A stretch of DNA of 64,000 bases. It comes from Pseudomonas sp. KU43P. GTDB lineage: Bacteria > Pseudomonadota > Gammaproteobacteria > Pseudomonadales > Pseudomonadaceae. The notes under the pieces were generated by a model that saw nothing but the letters and a program-made list of their open reading frames with translations, made no database searches and was not told the DNA's origin. Both the position numbers and the translations under genes were made by a program. This document shows positions 1 through 8,328 of this stretch, piece by piece. The stretch lies in NCBI RefSeq assembly GCF_033095865.1, contig NZ_AP019365.1, forward strand, positions 1,957,501 through 2,021,500, given 5' to 3'. Numbering within the stretch: position 1 is the first letter of the stretch; each line of letters starts with the position of its first letter.

Positions 1-314
1 CCCAGGCGCTGTTCAGCCTGTACCCGGCTGATACGCATGGCCAGGGCGGGCGGCCCGGCGCTTTCACTCAGGCGCCATTGCAACGCGTCGCTGTCGAGCA
101 GCACCAGGCGCAGGTCGGGCTTGAGCTGGCCGGGGCGTGGCAGTTCGGCGACGGTCTTGAACATTACCTGGTCATGGCCGCGACGGCTTTCCAGGGCTGC
201 GGCGAAGCTGCGGATGCCGGGCTGATCCTCGCCGCCGACCACCAGGATTTCACTGGCGCACAGCGAACCCAATGGCCAAAGGCAGAACAGCAGCAGGCGC
301 AGCAGACGGGCCAT
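1..314 (-). CDS. Exported binding-protein-like protein, 5' part only
   Basis: About 104 codons are inside the window; the rest lies off the left edge. The product begins with Met-Ala-Arg followed by a long Leu-rich hydrophobic stretch ending near Cys19-Ala20-Ser21, which reads as a Sec signal peptide. It continues as an alpha/beta sequence (ILVVGGEDQPG). The start codon overlaps the stop of the upstream TonB-dependent receptor by one base (TGATG on the minus strand), so the two genes are almost certainly cotranscribed and translationally coupled. In pseudomonads such receptors are often paired with periplasmic ABC-type substrate-binding proteins. That role is inferred from context and the exported N-terminus, not from a recognised domain. 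Confidence 0.6.
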   Translation of the reverse strand, partial: MARLLRLLLFCLWPLGSLCASEILVVGGEDQPGIRSFAAALESRRGHDQVMFKTVAELPRPGQLKPDLRLVLLDSDALQWRLSESAGPPALAMRISRVQAEQRL

Positions 315-2461
315 CAGAACTCCAGCTCCGCGCTCACGCTCAGGCGGTGGCGGCTGTCGTAGCGGTTCTGCATGGCGGTGGTGGGTTCATCGTCCAAGCG
401 CTGCTGCCACAGGGCGGCCAGCTCCAGGTTGCTGCCCTGAATGCGAAAACGCTTGGCCAGGCGCAGGTCGAGGCGCTCGTAGCGGTATTGGTTGAGGGCG
501 TCGTCGCCATAGTAGAACAGCGCGCTGGACCAGCCCTTGCCCCATTCGCGCATCCAGCCGGCCGAGCCGCTGTTGCGGGCGGTATTGGCGCTGTCGGCGG
601 GGTTGCTGGCCCAGGCATCGACGTAGGCATAGGTGAAACGCAGGCGATCACGCCGGGTGGCGCGCCAATCGAACTGCGCTTCGCTGCCACTGAAACGGGC
701 CTTGTTGGCATTGCTGGCGATGTACTGGTTGTTGCGCAGAGGCTCGCTGATCATTCCGGTGATCTCGTCGTAGAACAGCTTCACATCCATGTTCAGGTCG
801 AAATCGGTGAACTGGCCGTTGTAGCCCAGCTCCCGCGAGCGCATGCGCTCCTGGTCGAGGTTGCCCGGGCCGCGGGTCTTGACGAAGTATTCGCCATGCT
901 GCTGGCCGAAGGCATTGGGGGTCAAGTTCTTGACCGTGTAGCTCCAGTTGACGTTGTTCTCGAACATGTCCGGCGAGCGTACCGCCTCGGAGTACACCGC
1001 CCGCAAACCGTGGCGGGGAGTGATCAAGTAGTTCACCGCCATGCGCGGAGTGAGCGAGCTGCCAGACAGCTGGGAGTCTTCGAACATCGCGCCGCCCTGC
1101 AAGATCCAGTGCTCGTCGGCGCGCCATTCGAGCTGGCCGAAAAGGCGCCAGGTCTGATCGTCGAGGCTGCCGTCGAAGTAGGTCTGTGAATCGGCGCGGT
1201 CGTAGCGGTAGTTCATGCCGCTGAGCAGGCGCAGGCTGTCGGTGAGGCTCAGGGTGTCCTGGATTTCCAGGTCATAGCGGGTTTCCCGGGTGCTCTGGTC
1301 GACGTCACCGCAGACCACGTTCTTGCCGCCCTGGTTGTTCCACTGGTCCTTGATGGCATCGACCAGGGCCTGCTCTTCGGGGTTGCTGCTGCTGGGCGGG
1401 TTGTTGGCCCCGCGCGCGACCTGCTCGGCGAAATTCGGGTTCAGTTGCCACAACCGGGTCAATTCCGGGCTGAACGACAGCGCCGCATCGCAGGCGCGCC
1501 AGACCTGCTGGCGGTCGAAATGCTGGGCCGAGCCCTGCACATACAGGCTGTGCTCGGGGTTGAAATCGATGTTCCAGCGTACCGAGCCTGCATAGTCCTT
1601 GGCATTGACGTCGGCGTTGTCGCCGCTTTCGGTAACGAAGGGGAACACCGGCTGGTAGGTGTAGGGCCGTTGATTGCTGTCTTCCTTGGCCGCCAGTTGC
1701 CACTCCAGGGTCTGGTTGGGCGCCAGGGTATGGCTGACGCTGAGGTTGAAGCGGTTCAGGCGGCGGCTGTCACGGTAGTCCTGGCCGAACTGGTTTTCAT
1801 CGAAGCCGTCGTCCTTCTGGCCCGATACCGAAAGGCGCAGGTCGCCGCCGTCCCAGCCCAGGCCGTGGCTGAGGTAGTAGTCGTCGATGCCGTCCTGGCC
1901 GCGGGTCAGCTTCATGCGCGTGCCATGGCTGTCGGCCGGGTTGCGGGTCAGGATGTTGACCACCGCCATCAGCGCGTTGGCGCCGTAGCTCACGGTATTG
2001 GGGCCGCGGAACACCTCGATGCGCTCGATATCCTCCAGCGCCACCGGGATATCGCTCCAGTCCACCGTGGCCAGCCCGGCACGGTAGACCGAGCGGCCAT
2101 CGATAAGCACTTGCATGCGTCGTGCTTCGTTGACGTTGGTGCCGTGGTAGTTGACGGTCGGCTGGTTGCCGGCGCCGTAGCCGATCATCATGCCCGGCAC
2201 CAGGCGCAGCAATTCGGGGATGTCGCGGGCCCCGCTGGCACGGATCAGTTCGCTGTCGAGCACGGTCATGCTGCCTGGCACCGCTGCCGGGGATTGTTTC
2301 AGCCGCGTGGCGGTCAGAACCTGCGGCAGGTCGGTGTTGTCGATGAACAGGTCGTCGGCCATGGCCGAACCGCCGAGCAAGGCGGTGAGCAGCAGCAGGC
2401 GAGGGTAGGGGGGCGTGCCAGGAAACACGATACGGCCTTGTATCAGAGTTGAAGCACGCAT
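314..2461 (-). CDS. TonB-dependent outer-membrane receptor
   Basis: This 715-residue protein has a hydrophobic N-terminal export signal ending near Ala-Met-Ala-Asp. A TonB-box-like segment (LPQVLTATRLKQ) follows, then a plug domain with the typical motifs VPGMMIG, IDGRSVY, IERIEVFRGPNTVSYGANA and VVNILTR at about residues 80-170. The long remainder is a 22-strand-type beta-barrel ending in Phe (VSAELEF), as expected for BAM substrates. It would import a substrate across the outer membrane using TonB energy. Two Cys residues in the barrel probably form a loop disulfide. The plug resembles CirA/BtuB-like receptors, but no siderophore biosynthesis gene is nearby, so the ligand is unknown. No good ribosome-binding site is visible for the first ATG. 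Confidence 0.9.
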   Translation of the reverse strand: MRASTLIQGRIVFPGTPPYPRLLLLTALLGGSAMADDLFIDNTDLPQVLTATRLKQSPAAVPGSMTVLDSELIRASGARDIPELLRLVPGMMIGYGAGNQPTVNYHGTNVNEARRMQVLIDGRSVYRAGLATVDWSDIPVALEDIERIEVFRGPNTVSYGANALMAVVNILTRNPADSHGTRMKLTRGQDGIDDYYLSHGLGWDGGDLRLSVSGQKDDGFDENQFGQDYRDSRRLNRFNLSVSHTLAPNQTLEWQLAAKEDSNQRPYTYQPVFPFVTESGDNADVNAKDYAGSVRWNIDFNPEHSLYVQGSAQHFDRQQVWRACDAALSFSPELTRLWQLNPNFAEQVARGANNPPSSSNPEEQALVDAIKDQWNNQGGKNVVCGDVDQSTRETRYDLEIQDTLSLTDSLRLLSGMNYRYDRADSQTYFDGSLDDQTWRLFGQLEWRADEHWILQGGAMFEDSQLSGSSLTPRMAVNYLITPRHGLRAVYSEAVRSPDMFENNVNWSYTVKNLTPNAFGQQHGEYFVKTRGPGNLDQERMRSRELGYNGQFTDFDLNMDVKLFYDEITGMISEPLRNNQYIASNANKARFSGSEAQFDWRATRRDRLRFTYAYVDAWASNPADSANTARNSGSAGWMREWGKGWSSALFYYGDDALNQYRYERLDLRLAKRFRIQGSNLELAALWQQRLDDEPTTAMQNRYDSRHRLSVSAELEF

Positions 2462-2483
2462 GTTAACTGACCGGTGAGGTTTT

Positions 2484-2511
2484 GCCAGTGGCCTGCGAAG
2501 AGGCCACTGGC
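2484..2511. promoter_or_regulatory. Perfect 11-bp inverted repeat between the receptor gene and gpsA
   Basis: Two perfect 11-base arms (2484-2494 and 2501-2511) flank a six-base loop. They sit in the 115-bp gap between two divergently transcribed genes and touch the position expected for the gpsA -35 element. No T-run follows on either strand, so an intrinsic terminator is unlikely. An operator or a mRNA hairpin is more plausible. The binding factor is unknown. Confidence 0.45.
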
Positions 2512-2529
2512 TCTGGCGCAGGCGCGCCG

Positions 2530-2535
2530 TATAAT
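2530..2535 (+). promoter_or_regulatory. Probable -10 box for gpsA
   Basis: A perfect TATAAT lies 41 bases before the gpsA ATG. No good -35 hexamer is found 16-18 bases upstream (ctggct at 17), so the promoter may need an activator, or the match may be fortuitous. Confidence 0.4.
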
Positions 2536-2576
2536 GGCGGGGTCGCCACTTAACTTATGGCCTTAACGGATTGAAT

Positions 2577-3602
2577 ATGACTGAACAGCAACCTGTTGCA
2601 GTTCTGGGAGGTGGCAGCTTCGGCACCGCCGTGGCGAATCTGCTGGCCGAGAACGGTGTGCCGGTGCGCCAATGGATGCGCGACCCCGAGCAGGCTGAGG
2701 CGATGCGCGTCAATCGCGAGAATCCGCGCTACCTCAAAGGTATCCGCCTGCACGATGGCGTCGAACCGGTCAACGACCTGTTGGCGACGTTGCAGTCCAG
2801 TGACCTGATCTTCGTTGCGTTGCCCTCCAGCGCCTTGCGCAGCGTGTTGGCCCCGCATGCCCAACTGCTGCGCGGCAAGTGCCTGGTCAGCCTGACCAAG
2901 GGCATCGAGGCGCAGAGCTTCAAGCTGATGAGCCAGATCCTCGAAGAGATCGCACCCCAGGCGCGCATCGGCGTGCTGTCGGGCCCGAACCTGGCCCGCG
3001 AGATCGCCGAGCACGCACTGACCGCCACGGTGGTCGCCAGCGAGGACGAAGCACTCTGCCAGCGTGTGCAGGCCGTGCTGCACGGGCGTACGTTCCGTGT
3101 CTACGCCAGTGCCGACCGTTTCGGCGTTGAGCTGGGCGGTGCGCTGAAGAACGTCTACGCCATCATCGCCGGCATGGCGGTGGCCCTTGGCATGGGCGAG
3201 AACACCAAGAGCATGCTCATCACCCGCGCACTGGCCGAGATGACCCGCTTCGCCGTGAGCCAGGGTGCCAACCCCATGACCTTCCTTGGCTTGGCTGGCG
3301 TCGGTGACCTGATCGTCACCTGCTCCTCGCCCAAGAGCCGCAATTACCAGGTCGGCCATGCCCTCGGCCAGGGTTTGAGCCTGGAAGAGGCCGTCAACCG
3401 TCTGGGCGAGGTGGCCGAAGGGGTCAACACGATCAAGGTGCTCAAGGCCAAGGCCGAGGAAGTACAGGTCTACATGCCGCTGGTGGCCGGCCTGCACGCC
3501 ATCCTGTTCGAAGGCCGCACGCTGAACCAGGTGATCGAGCGTCTGATGCGTGCAGAGCCCAAGACTGACGTCGACTTCATTTCCACTAGCGGCTTCAACT
3601 GA
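2577..3602 (+). CDS. gpsA: NAD(P)H-dependent glycerol-3-phosphate dehydrogenase GpsA
   Basis: GpsA reduces dihydroxyacetone phosphate to sn-glycerol 3-phosphate in the cytosol, the first step of phospholipid synthesis. The 341-residue product starts [20 protein letters not shown], a Rossmann nucleotide-binding loop of the GxGxxGxA class. It carries VSLTKGIE, the signature [11 protein letters not shown] and the substrate-site segment [14 protein letters not shown] that contains the catalytic Lys. Length is normal for the family. The ATG at 2577 is chosen over the in-frame TTG six bases upstream. Two small plus-strand genes follow closely and may be cotranscribed. Confidence 0.97.
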   Translation: MTEQQPVAVLGGGSFGTAVANLLAENGVPVRQWMRDPEQAEAMRVNRENPRYLKGIRLHDGVEPVNDLLATLQSSDLIFVALPSSALRSVLAPHAQLLRGKCLVSLTKGIEAQSFKLMSQILEEIAPQARIGVLSGPNLAREIAEHALTATVVASEDEALCQRVQAVLHGRTFRVYASADRFGVELGGALKNVYAIIAGMAVALGMGENTKSMLITRALAEMTRFAVSQGANPMTFLGLAGVGDLIVTCSSPKSRNYQVGHALGQGLSLEEAVNRLGEVAEGVNTIKVLKAKAEEVQVYMPLVAGLHAILFEGRTLNQVIERLMRAEPKTDVDFISTSGFN

Positions 3603-3628
3603 GCCGCTTAATGAGCAAGGAGCAAGAC

Positions 3629-3976
3629 ATGAACGATACCCCCGAGCGCGCCCAGCGCGAATCGATCATCCTGCGGGTGCTGTGGATGGTGGTGTTCCTG
3701 ATCATCTGGCAACTGGCCGAGATTCTGCTTGGCGGGCTGGTGTTGGTTCAGCTCATCTACCGGATTATCTACGGCGCACCGAGCGCCAGCCTGATGAACT
3801 TTGGCGACAGCCTGAGCCAGTACCTGGCGCAGATCGGCCGCTTCGGCACCTTCCACACCGACACCAAGCCCTGGCCATTCGCCGACTGGCCGGCCCCCCG
3901 TGCGCCGGAAGGCGAAGCACCGCACGCCGTGGCCCCGGCACCGCATCCGGTGCGTGACGAGGAGCCCAAGCTGTGA
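3629..3976 (+). CDS. DUF4389-family small membrane protein
   Basis: This 115-residue protein has one or two hydrophobic segments (LWMVVFLIIWQLAEILLGG and VLVQLIYRIIYG) followed by an amphipathic stretch (SLSQYLAQIGRFGTFHTDTKPWPFADWP) typical of DUF4389. A Pro/Ala/Glu-rich tail ends the protein. The start at 3629 is preferred because a perfect AAGGAG lies six bases upstream; an in-frame ATG at 3611 has no such site. It lies between gpsA and sixA, and its last codons overlap the sixA start by four bases, so it is probably translationally coupled to sixA. Its biochemical role is not known. Confidence 0.85.
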   Translation: MNDTPERAQRESIILRVLWMVVFLIIWQLAEILLGGLVLVQLIYRIIYGAPSASLMNFGDSLSQYLAQIGRFGTFHTDTKPWPFADWPAPRAPEGEAPHAVAPAPHPVRDEEPKL

Positions 3977-4425
3977 AGCTGTGGGTGTTGCGCCATGGCG
4001 AAGCGGAGCCACGGGCCAACAGTGACGCCGAGCGGCGGCTGACCGCTCATGGCCGCGAACAGGTGCTGCACAGCGCGGCGCGGCTGCTGAGTCAGCCTTT
4101 GCAGGCGATCATCGCCAGCCCCTATGTGCGCGCTCAGCAGACGGCGGCGCTGGTGCATGACACGCTGGGGTTCGTAGAGCCGGTGCGCACCGTGCCGTGG
4201 CTGACGCCCGACAGTGACGTGCGTGAAGTGATCGATGAAATCGAGCGGCTCGGGCTGGAGCATGTGCTGCTGGTCAGTCATCAGCCATTGGTGAGTTGCC
4301 TGGTGGGGATGCTGAGCGAAGGGCACCGACAAGGGCCGGGGATGGGGACGGCGAGTCTGGCGGAGCTGGAGGGTGAGGCTGGGTTGGTGGGTTCGATGAA
4401 GGTGTGTGGGGTTCATCACGCCTGA
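3973..4425 (+). CDS. sixA: Phosphohistidine phosphatase SixA
   Basis: SixA belongs to the histidine phosphatase (phosphoglycerate-mutase-like) superfamily and removes phosphate from phosphohistidine domains of signalling or PTS proteins. The product (150 residues) starts with the catalytic RHG motif (MKLWVLRHGEAEPRA). It has the SPYVRAQQTA segment with the second Arg and the C-terminal LLVSHQPLVS segment with the second catalytic His. The start is GTG at 3973, inside the stop codon of the DUF4389 gene (GTGA overlap). Length is close to the usual ~155-160 residues. The cellular target in Pseudomonas is not evident from the sequence. Confidence 0.92.
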   Translation: MKLWVLRHGEAEPRANSDAERRLTAHGREQVLHSAARLLSQPLQAIIASPYVRAQQTAALVHDTLGFVEPVRTVPWLTPDSDVREVIDEIERLGLEHVLLVSHQPLVSCLVGMLSEGHRQGPGMGTASLAELEGEAGLVGSMKVCGVHHA

Positions 4426-4510
4426 GGATCAGGGACAGTTGACTTATGTTCAAACACAATACTGCGCGGTAGTCCCAGCTCACAGCCGCCAAATCGAAAG
4501 TCGACAATCA

Positions 4511-4539
4511 CGCACGCCAGGAAATGTTCCTGGCGTGCG
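4511..4539. terminator. Strong hairpin after sixA
   Basis: A perfect 13-bp stem (4511-4523 with 4527-4539) closes a three-base loop about 85 bases after the sixA stop. A pyrimidine-rich tract (cctctccttcc), not a T-run, follows on the plus strand. It sits between convergent units and most likely marks their transcription ends. Confidence 0.5.
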
Positions 4540-4639
4540 CCTCTCCTTCCCAAAACTGCCCTATGAATATTTATCGTTTGCACAGGGGGTCAGTTAGTTT
4601 TGGTAGCCATTTTGCGGGCTCGATTATTTACATGGGTGT

Positions 4640-6201
4640 TTACAGGTACTTCATGTAGATGTCGGATAATCTGTCATAGCTGTGGTCTCCGTCGTTGGCT
4701 ACGGAAAGTTGCATTTTTGTTATTTTTTGTGAATAGGTAAATGTGTAAGTTCCTCGGTATTGGTGATGTCGGGTGTCTAGAAGTTGGCTTCCATTGTATA
4801 GACTAAATTGATTGTCTGCGCCGCCAGTGTGAGTTAGGGTGAGGCTTTTGAGTGGTCTATTAAAGATCCATTCTATGGAATGCTGGCCAGGTGTATAGCG
4901 CACGATGCCAACCGTCAAAAAGTTCGTTCCGATCGTGGCGGTAGCAATAGCACTGACGCTGAAAAATGATAGCTGTAAGGGCGCCGTAATTATTCCTTCT
5001 GGAGCGGTTACAAAGTCCTCAAAATCCTCTGCGCTTAGTATGGCTAGTTCCTGGATAGCTGAGGTGTAAGGTTGCCCGCCACCGGCGCGCGTAACCTGGT
5101 AATAGACTTCTAACCGTTGCCCTGCGCAGGCAATTACCTGCGCTATTGGTACATCGATTAGTTGGTCAGTGATTCTCTGTCACTTCCTTTAAAGGCTGGC
5201 GTTGGGCGCCGAAGTACAGAACAATACTATCCTGAGGGGCCATCCCTTTGTATGCCTTGATTATCACTCGCAGCCCGGTTGCCGGCACATCCTCTGGCGG
5301 TAACTGATCACCAGTCGCCAATGGAATTTCAGGCGCTGGTAACACGAGATCTTCCAGCTTTCGCACGGTCAGTTCCAAACCCGGGAACAGCCGTGCCGCT
5401 GCCTCATCCGTGCCCTGGTCGAATGCCACCCGCACCTCGACTTTCAATGGCGTCCCATGCTTGAGCTTCAGCAACTCCGAGCGTTCTGCTGCCTTGCTTA
5501 ATCCATTGGCGACTTCCGGCGCTGTCACGGGCAGGTTCTGCGCTGCGTAGAAACTATGCGCCGCCCCGTTTTCCAGCGTACCACTGAGCTTGATCCAGTA
5601 CCGCTGACCTTCGCCAATCAACGGCCAAGGCTCGATTTGCACTTCGGCGTCGCCGCTGAAGCTGCTCAGGTCCAGATGTGCCATCTTCGGCTTGCGGCAC
5701 CCCCGGCACTGGCAGCCGAGTGTTACTGAGTGTCCCGACTTTCAGCATAAGCGGCAGCGAGAGTTTCGGCGTCTCCTCCCCACGGCTAACGGCATACAGC
5801 ACCTCAGGTTCTTTACCCTGGTTGGCCCCGATCACATGAGCCGGCACCGTGAACTGCTTCGTGCCACTGCCATCGCCATTTTCCGGATCGCTCTGATAAC
5901 TGGCCGCCGCGTTATGGCCGATGACGCGCACGTCAATGCGGTCGCTGGCGTTCATGCTGTCGTAGGTCACCTCGACCGTTGCACCGTTTCTTGCGTCGTA
6001 CGGCCTCAAGCTGCCATCGGGCTGAGCTTCCAGCACCTTTGGCGGCCCAAATGTCTCACTGGCCTGGCGCTTGACGGTGAAGACCAGAGGCTTGGAAATG
6101 CTGTTGGCGCTGGTCGTCACACGCGTGCCGTGGGGAGCACCGCCCTGCGCTGACACGCTTTCGGTCAGTCCAGGGGTACTGTTGCCGGTAGGGTGTACCA
6201 T
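4640..6201 (-). pseudogene. Frameshifted copy of a modular beta-rich protein
   Basis: Three fragments in different frames reconstruct one former gene of about 520 codons. Residues 1-175 (from 6201) match the intact neighbour at 6512-7795 almost perfectly, up to PQAEDGT. An extra A at 5676 then shifts the frame, and the match resumes as LDLSSFSGDAEV. The second fragment adds a module ending AYKGMAPQDSIVLYFGAQRQPLKEVTEN. It runs into a stop, and a second shift at about 5172-5182 is needed to continue as QRITDQLIDV...YYQVTR. The AT-rich C-terminal part ends YDRLSDIYMKYL at 4640. An internal ATG just after the first shift could allow restart, so residual expression cannot be excluded. No Sec signal is visible. 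Function unknown. Confidence 0.8.
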
Positions 6202-6282
6202 GTTCTGGATACCTGCTGTATGGGAAGGTGCGAGCAGTATGTGAGTTTTATCTGCACGGAAAAACTGGCAAAAATACTAGGT
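5419..6282. repeat. Left copy of the 863-bp direct repeat (864 bp here)
   Basis: This copy is almost identical to 7014-7876, including the whole conserved N-terminal coding part and about 80 bases of upstream DNA. It has one extra base (A at 5676) and a handful of substitutions (for example ctggatacc versus ctcgatacc just upstream of the start). Sequence outside the repeat differs completely on both sides. Confidence 0.95.
6263..6282 (-). promoter_or_regulatory. Conserved upstream element, copy 1
   Basis: AACTGGCAAAAATACTAGGT (plus strand) lies 62 bases upstream of the pseudogene start. The same element recurs at the same distance before the two neighbouring family members. Whether it is a promoter, an operator or a recombination site is not known. 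Confidence 0.5.
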
Positions 6283-6464
6283 CCCTGGCCATTCGCGATT
6301 GGCCGCCGCCGTGCCGCCAGTGCGCAATGGCCATTTGCAGAAATCGGCACCGCAGAGCACCGCCAGCCTGGCAGTGCTAAGGGGATGGGCCATTGGTTGG
6401 CCTGATGGCTTTGCACGGTGTTTATGTACCCATTTGATTATTCAGCGATGAAGCCGCTCCCATC

Positions 6465-6498
6465 AAATCAGCACAGGTCAGATGACCTGTGCTGATTT
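6465..6498 (-). terminator. Terminator-like hairpin after the intact modular gene
   Basis: A perfect 16-base inverted repeat (6465-6480 with 6483-6498) has only two bases between its arms. It lies 14 bases beyond the stop of the gene at 6512-7795. In the minus direction the stem runs into a short T-rich end. The remaining gap up to 6201 holds only the repeated upstream region; I see no further gene there. Confidence 0.6.
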
Positions 6499-6511
6499 AT
6501 TCGGATAATCC

Positions 6512-7795
6512 TCAACGCCATTCCAGATCGTTAACCCAGTATCCCCCTTGAGTTGAATGTTTTCCTATGAGTAGGAGATGCGTTATATAATGGCCGTCAG
6601 GCGCAGAGTAGCAGAAAGGTACTGGGGTGAGGTCGGGAGTGGGTGGAGAGGTTTGTTCGAACAGCAGTTGGTTGTTGTTAAAATACTGGATCGAGTTTGT
6701 TTTGCCTTCGTTTGCAACTTCTGCGGCGGAGAAATTTTTAATCGGATTGGGGAAAATGATCTTCACGGTAGAAATGCCTGATATCATTAGCCCGTGAATG
6801 CGTGTGGTGGGGTCCGTATATATTCCGGTATAGTATGTGCTGGGCTTGTGTGTCATTAACTCTGCAGTGATTCCGGAGGGGAAGTTATTAGGCCTTCCAA
6901 TGGAGAATCTTTGTTGGGTAGCGGTAGACCAATTCTCTCGCCCTTTTGGATAAATCATAACAATCAATTCGAGAATCGGGAATTCCCGTGCAGCCGATTC
7001 GTTCGATCCTTGATCGAATGCCACCCGTACCTCGACTTTCAATGGCGTCCCATGCTTGAGCTTCAGCAACTCCGAGCGTTCTGCTGCCTTGCTTAATCCA
7101 TTGGCGACTTCCGGCGCTGTCACGGCCAGGTTCTGCGCTGCGTAGAAACTATGCGCCGCCCCGTTTTCCAGCGTACCACTGAGCTTGATCCAGTACCGCT
7201 GACCTTCGCCAATCAACGGCCAAGGCTCGATTTGCACTTCGGCGTCGCCGCTGAAGCTGCTCAGGTCCAGTGTGCCATCTTCGGCTTGCGGCACCCCCGG
7301 CACTGGCAGCCGAGTGTTACTGAGTGTCCCGACTTTCAGCATAAGCGGCAGCGAGAGTTTCGGCGTCTCCTCCCCACGGCTAACGGCATACAGCACCTCA
7401 GGTTCTTTACCCTGGTTGGCCCCGATCACATGAGCCGGCACCGTGAACTGCTTCGTGCCACTGCCATCGCCATTTTCCGGATCGCTCTGATAACTGGCCG
7501 CCGCGTTATGGCCGATGACGCGCACGTCAATGCGGTCGCTGGCGTTCATGCTGTCGTAGGTCACCTCGACCGTTGCACCGTTTCTTGCGTCGTACGGCCT
7601 CAAGCTGCCATCGGGCTGAGCTTCCAGCACCTTTGGCGGCCCAAATGTCTCACTGGCCTGGCGCTTGACGGTGAAGACCAGAGGCTTGGAAATGCTGTTG
7701 GCCCTGGTCGTCACACACGTGCCGTGGGGAGCACCGCCCTGCGCTGACACGCTTTCGGTCAGTCCAGGGGTACTGTTGCCGGTAGGGTGTACCAT
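6512..7795 (-). CDS. Modular beta-rich protein with conserved scaffold and unique C-terminus
   Basis: This 427-residue protein has no recognised family and no Sec signal peptide (MVHPTGNSTPGLTESVSAQ). Residues about 30-260 form the conserved scaffold: PLVFTVKRQASETFGPP, then a module with TYDSMNASDRIDVRVIG, then YAVSRGEETPKLSLPLMLKV, then a second module with VQIEPWPLIGEGQRYWIKLSGT. Related sequences occur at 8329-9234 and 22417-23772. After residue ~260 the sequence becomes AT-rich and unrelated to the other members (MIYPKGRENWSTAT ... GYWVNDLEWR), so the end looks exchangeable. A strong hairpin follows the stop, and a conserved 20-bp element lies 62 bases upstream. An adhesin-, lectin- or effector-like surface role is plausible but unproven. 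Confidence 0.75.
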   Translation of the reverse strand: MVHPTGNSTPGLTESVSAQGGAPHGTCVTTRANSISKPLVFTVKRQASETFGPPKVLEAQPDGSLRPYDARNGATVEVTYDSMNASDRIDVRVIGHNAAASYQSDPENGDGSGTKQFTVPAHVIGANQGKEPEVLYAVSRGEETPKLSLPLMLKVGTLSNTRLPVPGVPQAEDGTLDLSSFSGDAEVQIEPWPLIGEGQRYWIKLSGTLENGAAHSFYAAQNLAVTAPEVANGLSKAAERSELLKLKHGTPLKVEVRVAFDQGSNESAAREFPILELIVMIYPKGRENWSTATQQRFSIGRPNNFPSGITAELMTHKPSTYYTGIYTDPTTRIHGLMISGISTVKIIFPNPIKNFSAAEVANEGKTNSIQYFNNNQLLFEQTSPPTPDLTPVPFCYSAPDGHYITHLLLIGKHSTQGGYWVNDLEWR

Positions 7796-7876
7796 GTTCT
7801 CGATACCTGCTGTATGGGAAGGTGCGAGCAGTATGTGAGCTTTATCTGCACGGAAAAACTGGCAAAAATACTAGGT
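7014..7876. repeat. Right copy of the 863-bp direct repeat
   Basis: This copy matches 5419-6282 minus one inserted base. It covers the promoter region and codons 1 to about 260 of the intact modular gene. The left boundary coincides with a drop in GC content and with the end of similarity between the two encoded proteins. Confidence 0.95.
7857..7876 (-). promoter_or_regulatory. Conserved upstream element, copy 2
   Basis: Identical to the copy at 6263-6282. It lies 62 bases upstream of the ATG at 7795. Read in the sense direction of the gene the core is ACCTAGTATTTTTGCCAGTT. Confidence 0.55.
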
Positions 7877-8093
7877 GTTCAGTCCCAGTGAGTCATGGTG
7901 CTTCCTTAACGCCTCATGAGGAGGATGCATTTTGGAAGGACGTATCCATGGCTCAGCCCGCACGACGCCGCGAATCCGAGCCGAGCTCCAAGCGTCGAAA
8001 GAGTCGAATCGAAAGCTCGCCGCCTGCGCAAGCACATATACCTTGCACTTTTCACGGGTGGCTAACGTTGCCGAGCAGCCTTGGCGATGTGAA

Positions 8094-8312
8094 ATGAATT
8101 GCCGCCGTTTGAAACTGGCAAGTTCGCGTGACTTGCCAAGCAGGCTGGAGAATCTGAATAACGATGCAGCTGTTGCGCGAACCAGCCGGCACCACGCTCC
8201 TGCTGTTGCGGGGTTAGGGCTCAACGACAAGGAGCGACCGCAGGCATTGGGCGATCAGCAAAGCGTCTATCTGGCCATGCGCCGCAGCCTCGATTCAATG
8301 CTGGACGGGTAG
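8094..8312 (+). CDS. Small protein related to the 9445-9822 gene, possibly a remnant
   Basis: This 72-residue ORF begins MNCRRLKLASSRDLPSRLEN. That resembles the start of the 125-residue protein at 9445 (MSVRRLELVSSLDLLSTVDS), and its end (QQSVYLAMRRSLDSML) resembles that protein's C-terminus. The middle is much shorter. It lies divergent from the intact modular gene at 6512-7795, just as the full-length relative lies divergent from the modular gene at 8329-9234, so the pair looks duplicated. It may be a shortened functional gene or a decayed copy. The frame is open further upstream to 7932, but only the part from 8094 matches the relative. Confidence 0.45.
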   Translation: MNCRRLKLASSRDLPSRLENLNNDAAVARTSRHHAPAVAGLGLNDKERPQALGDQQSVYLAMRRSLDSMLDG

Positions 8313-8328
8313 GTTCTGGATGCGGCTC

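Noticed and set aside
1445..2452. 335-codon plus-strand open frame opposite the TonB receptor gene
   Set aside because: It is an antisense shadow of a well-supported gene in GC-rich DNA and shows no recognisable protein features.
6193..6405. Plus-strand 70-codon frame upstream of the pseudogene
   Set aside because: No ribosome-binding site and no resemblance to the small helical genes; it overlaps the duplicated upstream region.
7932..8093. Longer version of the small ORF at 8094
   Set aside because: The added N-terminal residues do not match the 125-residue relative, whose similarity starts at the ATG at 8094.
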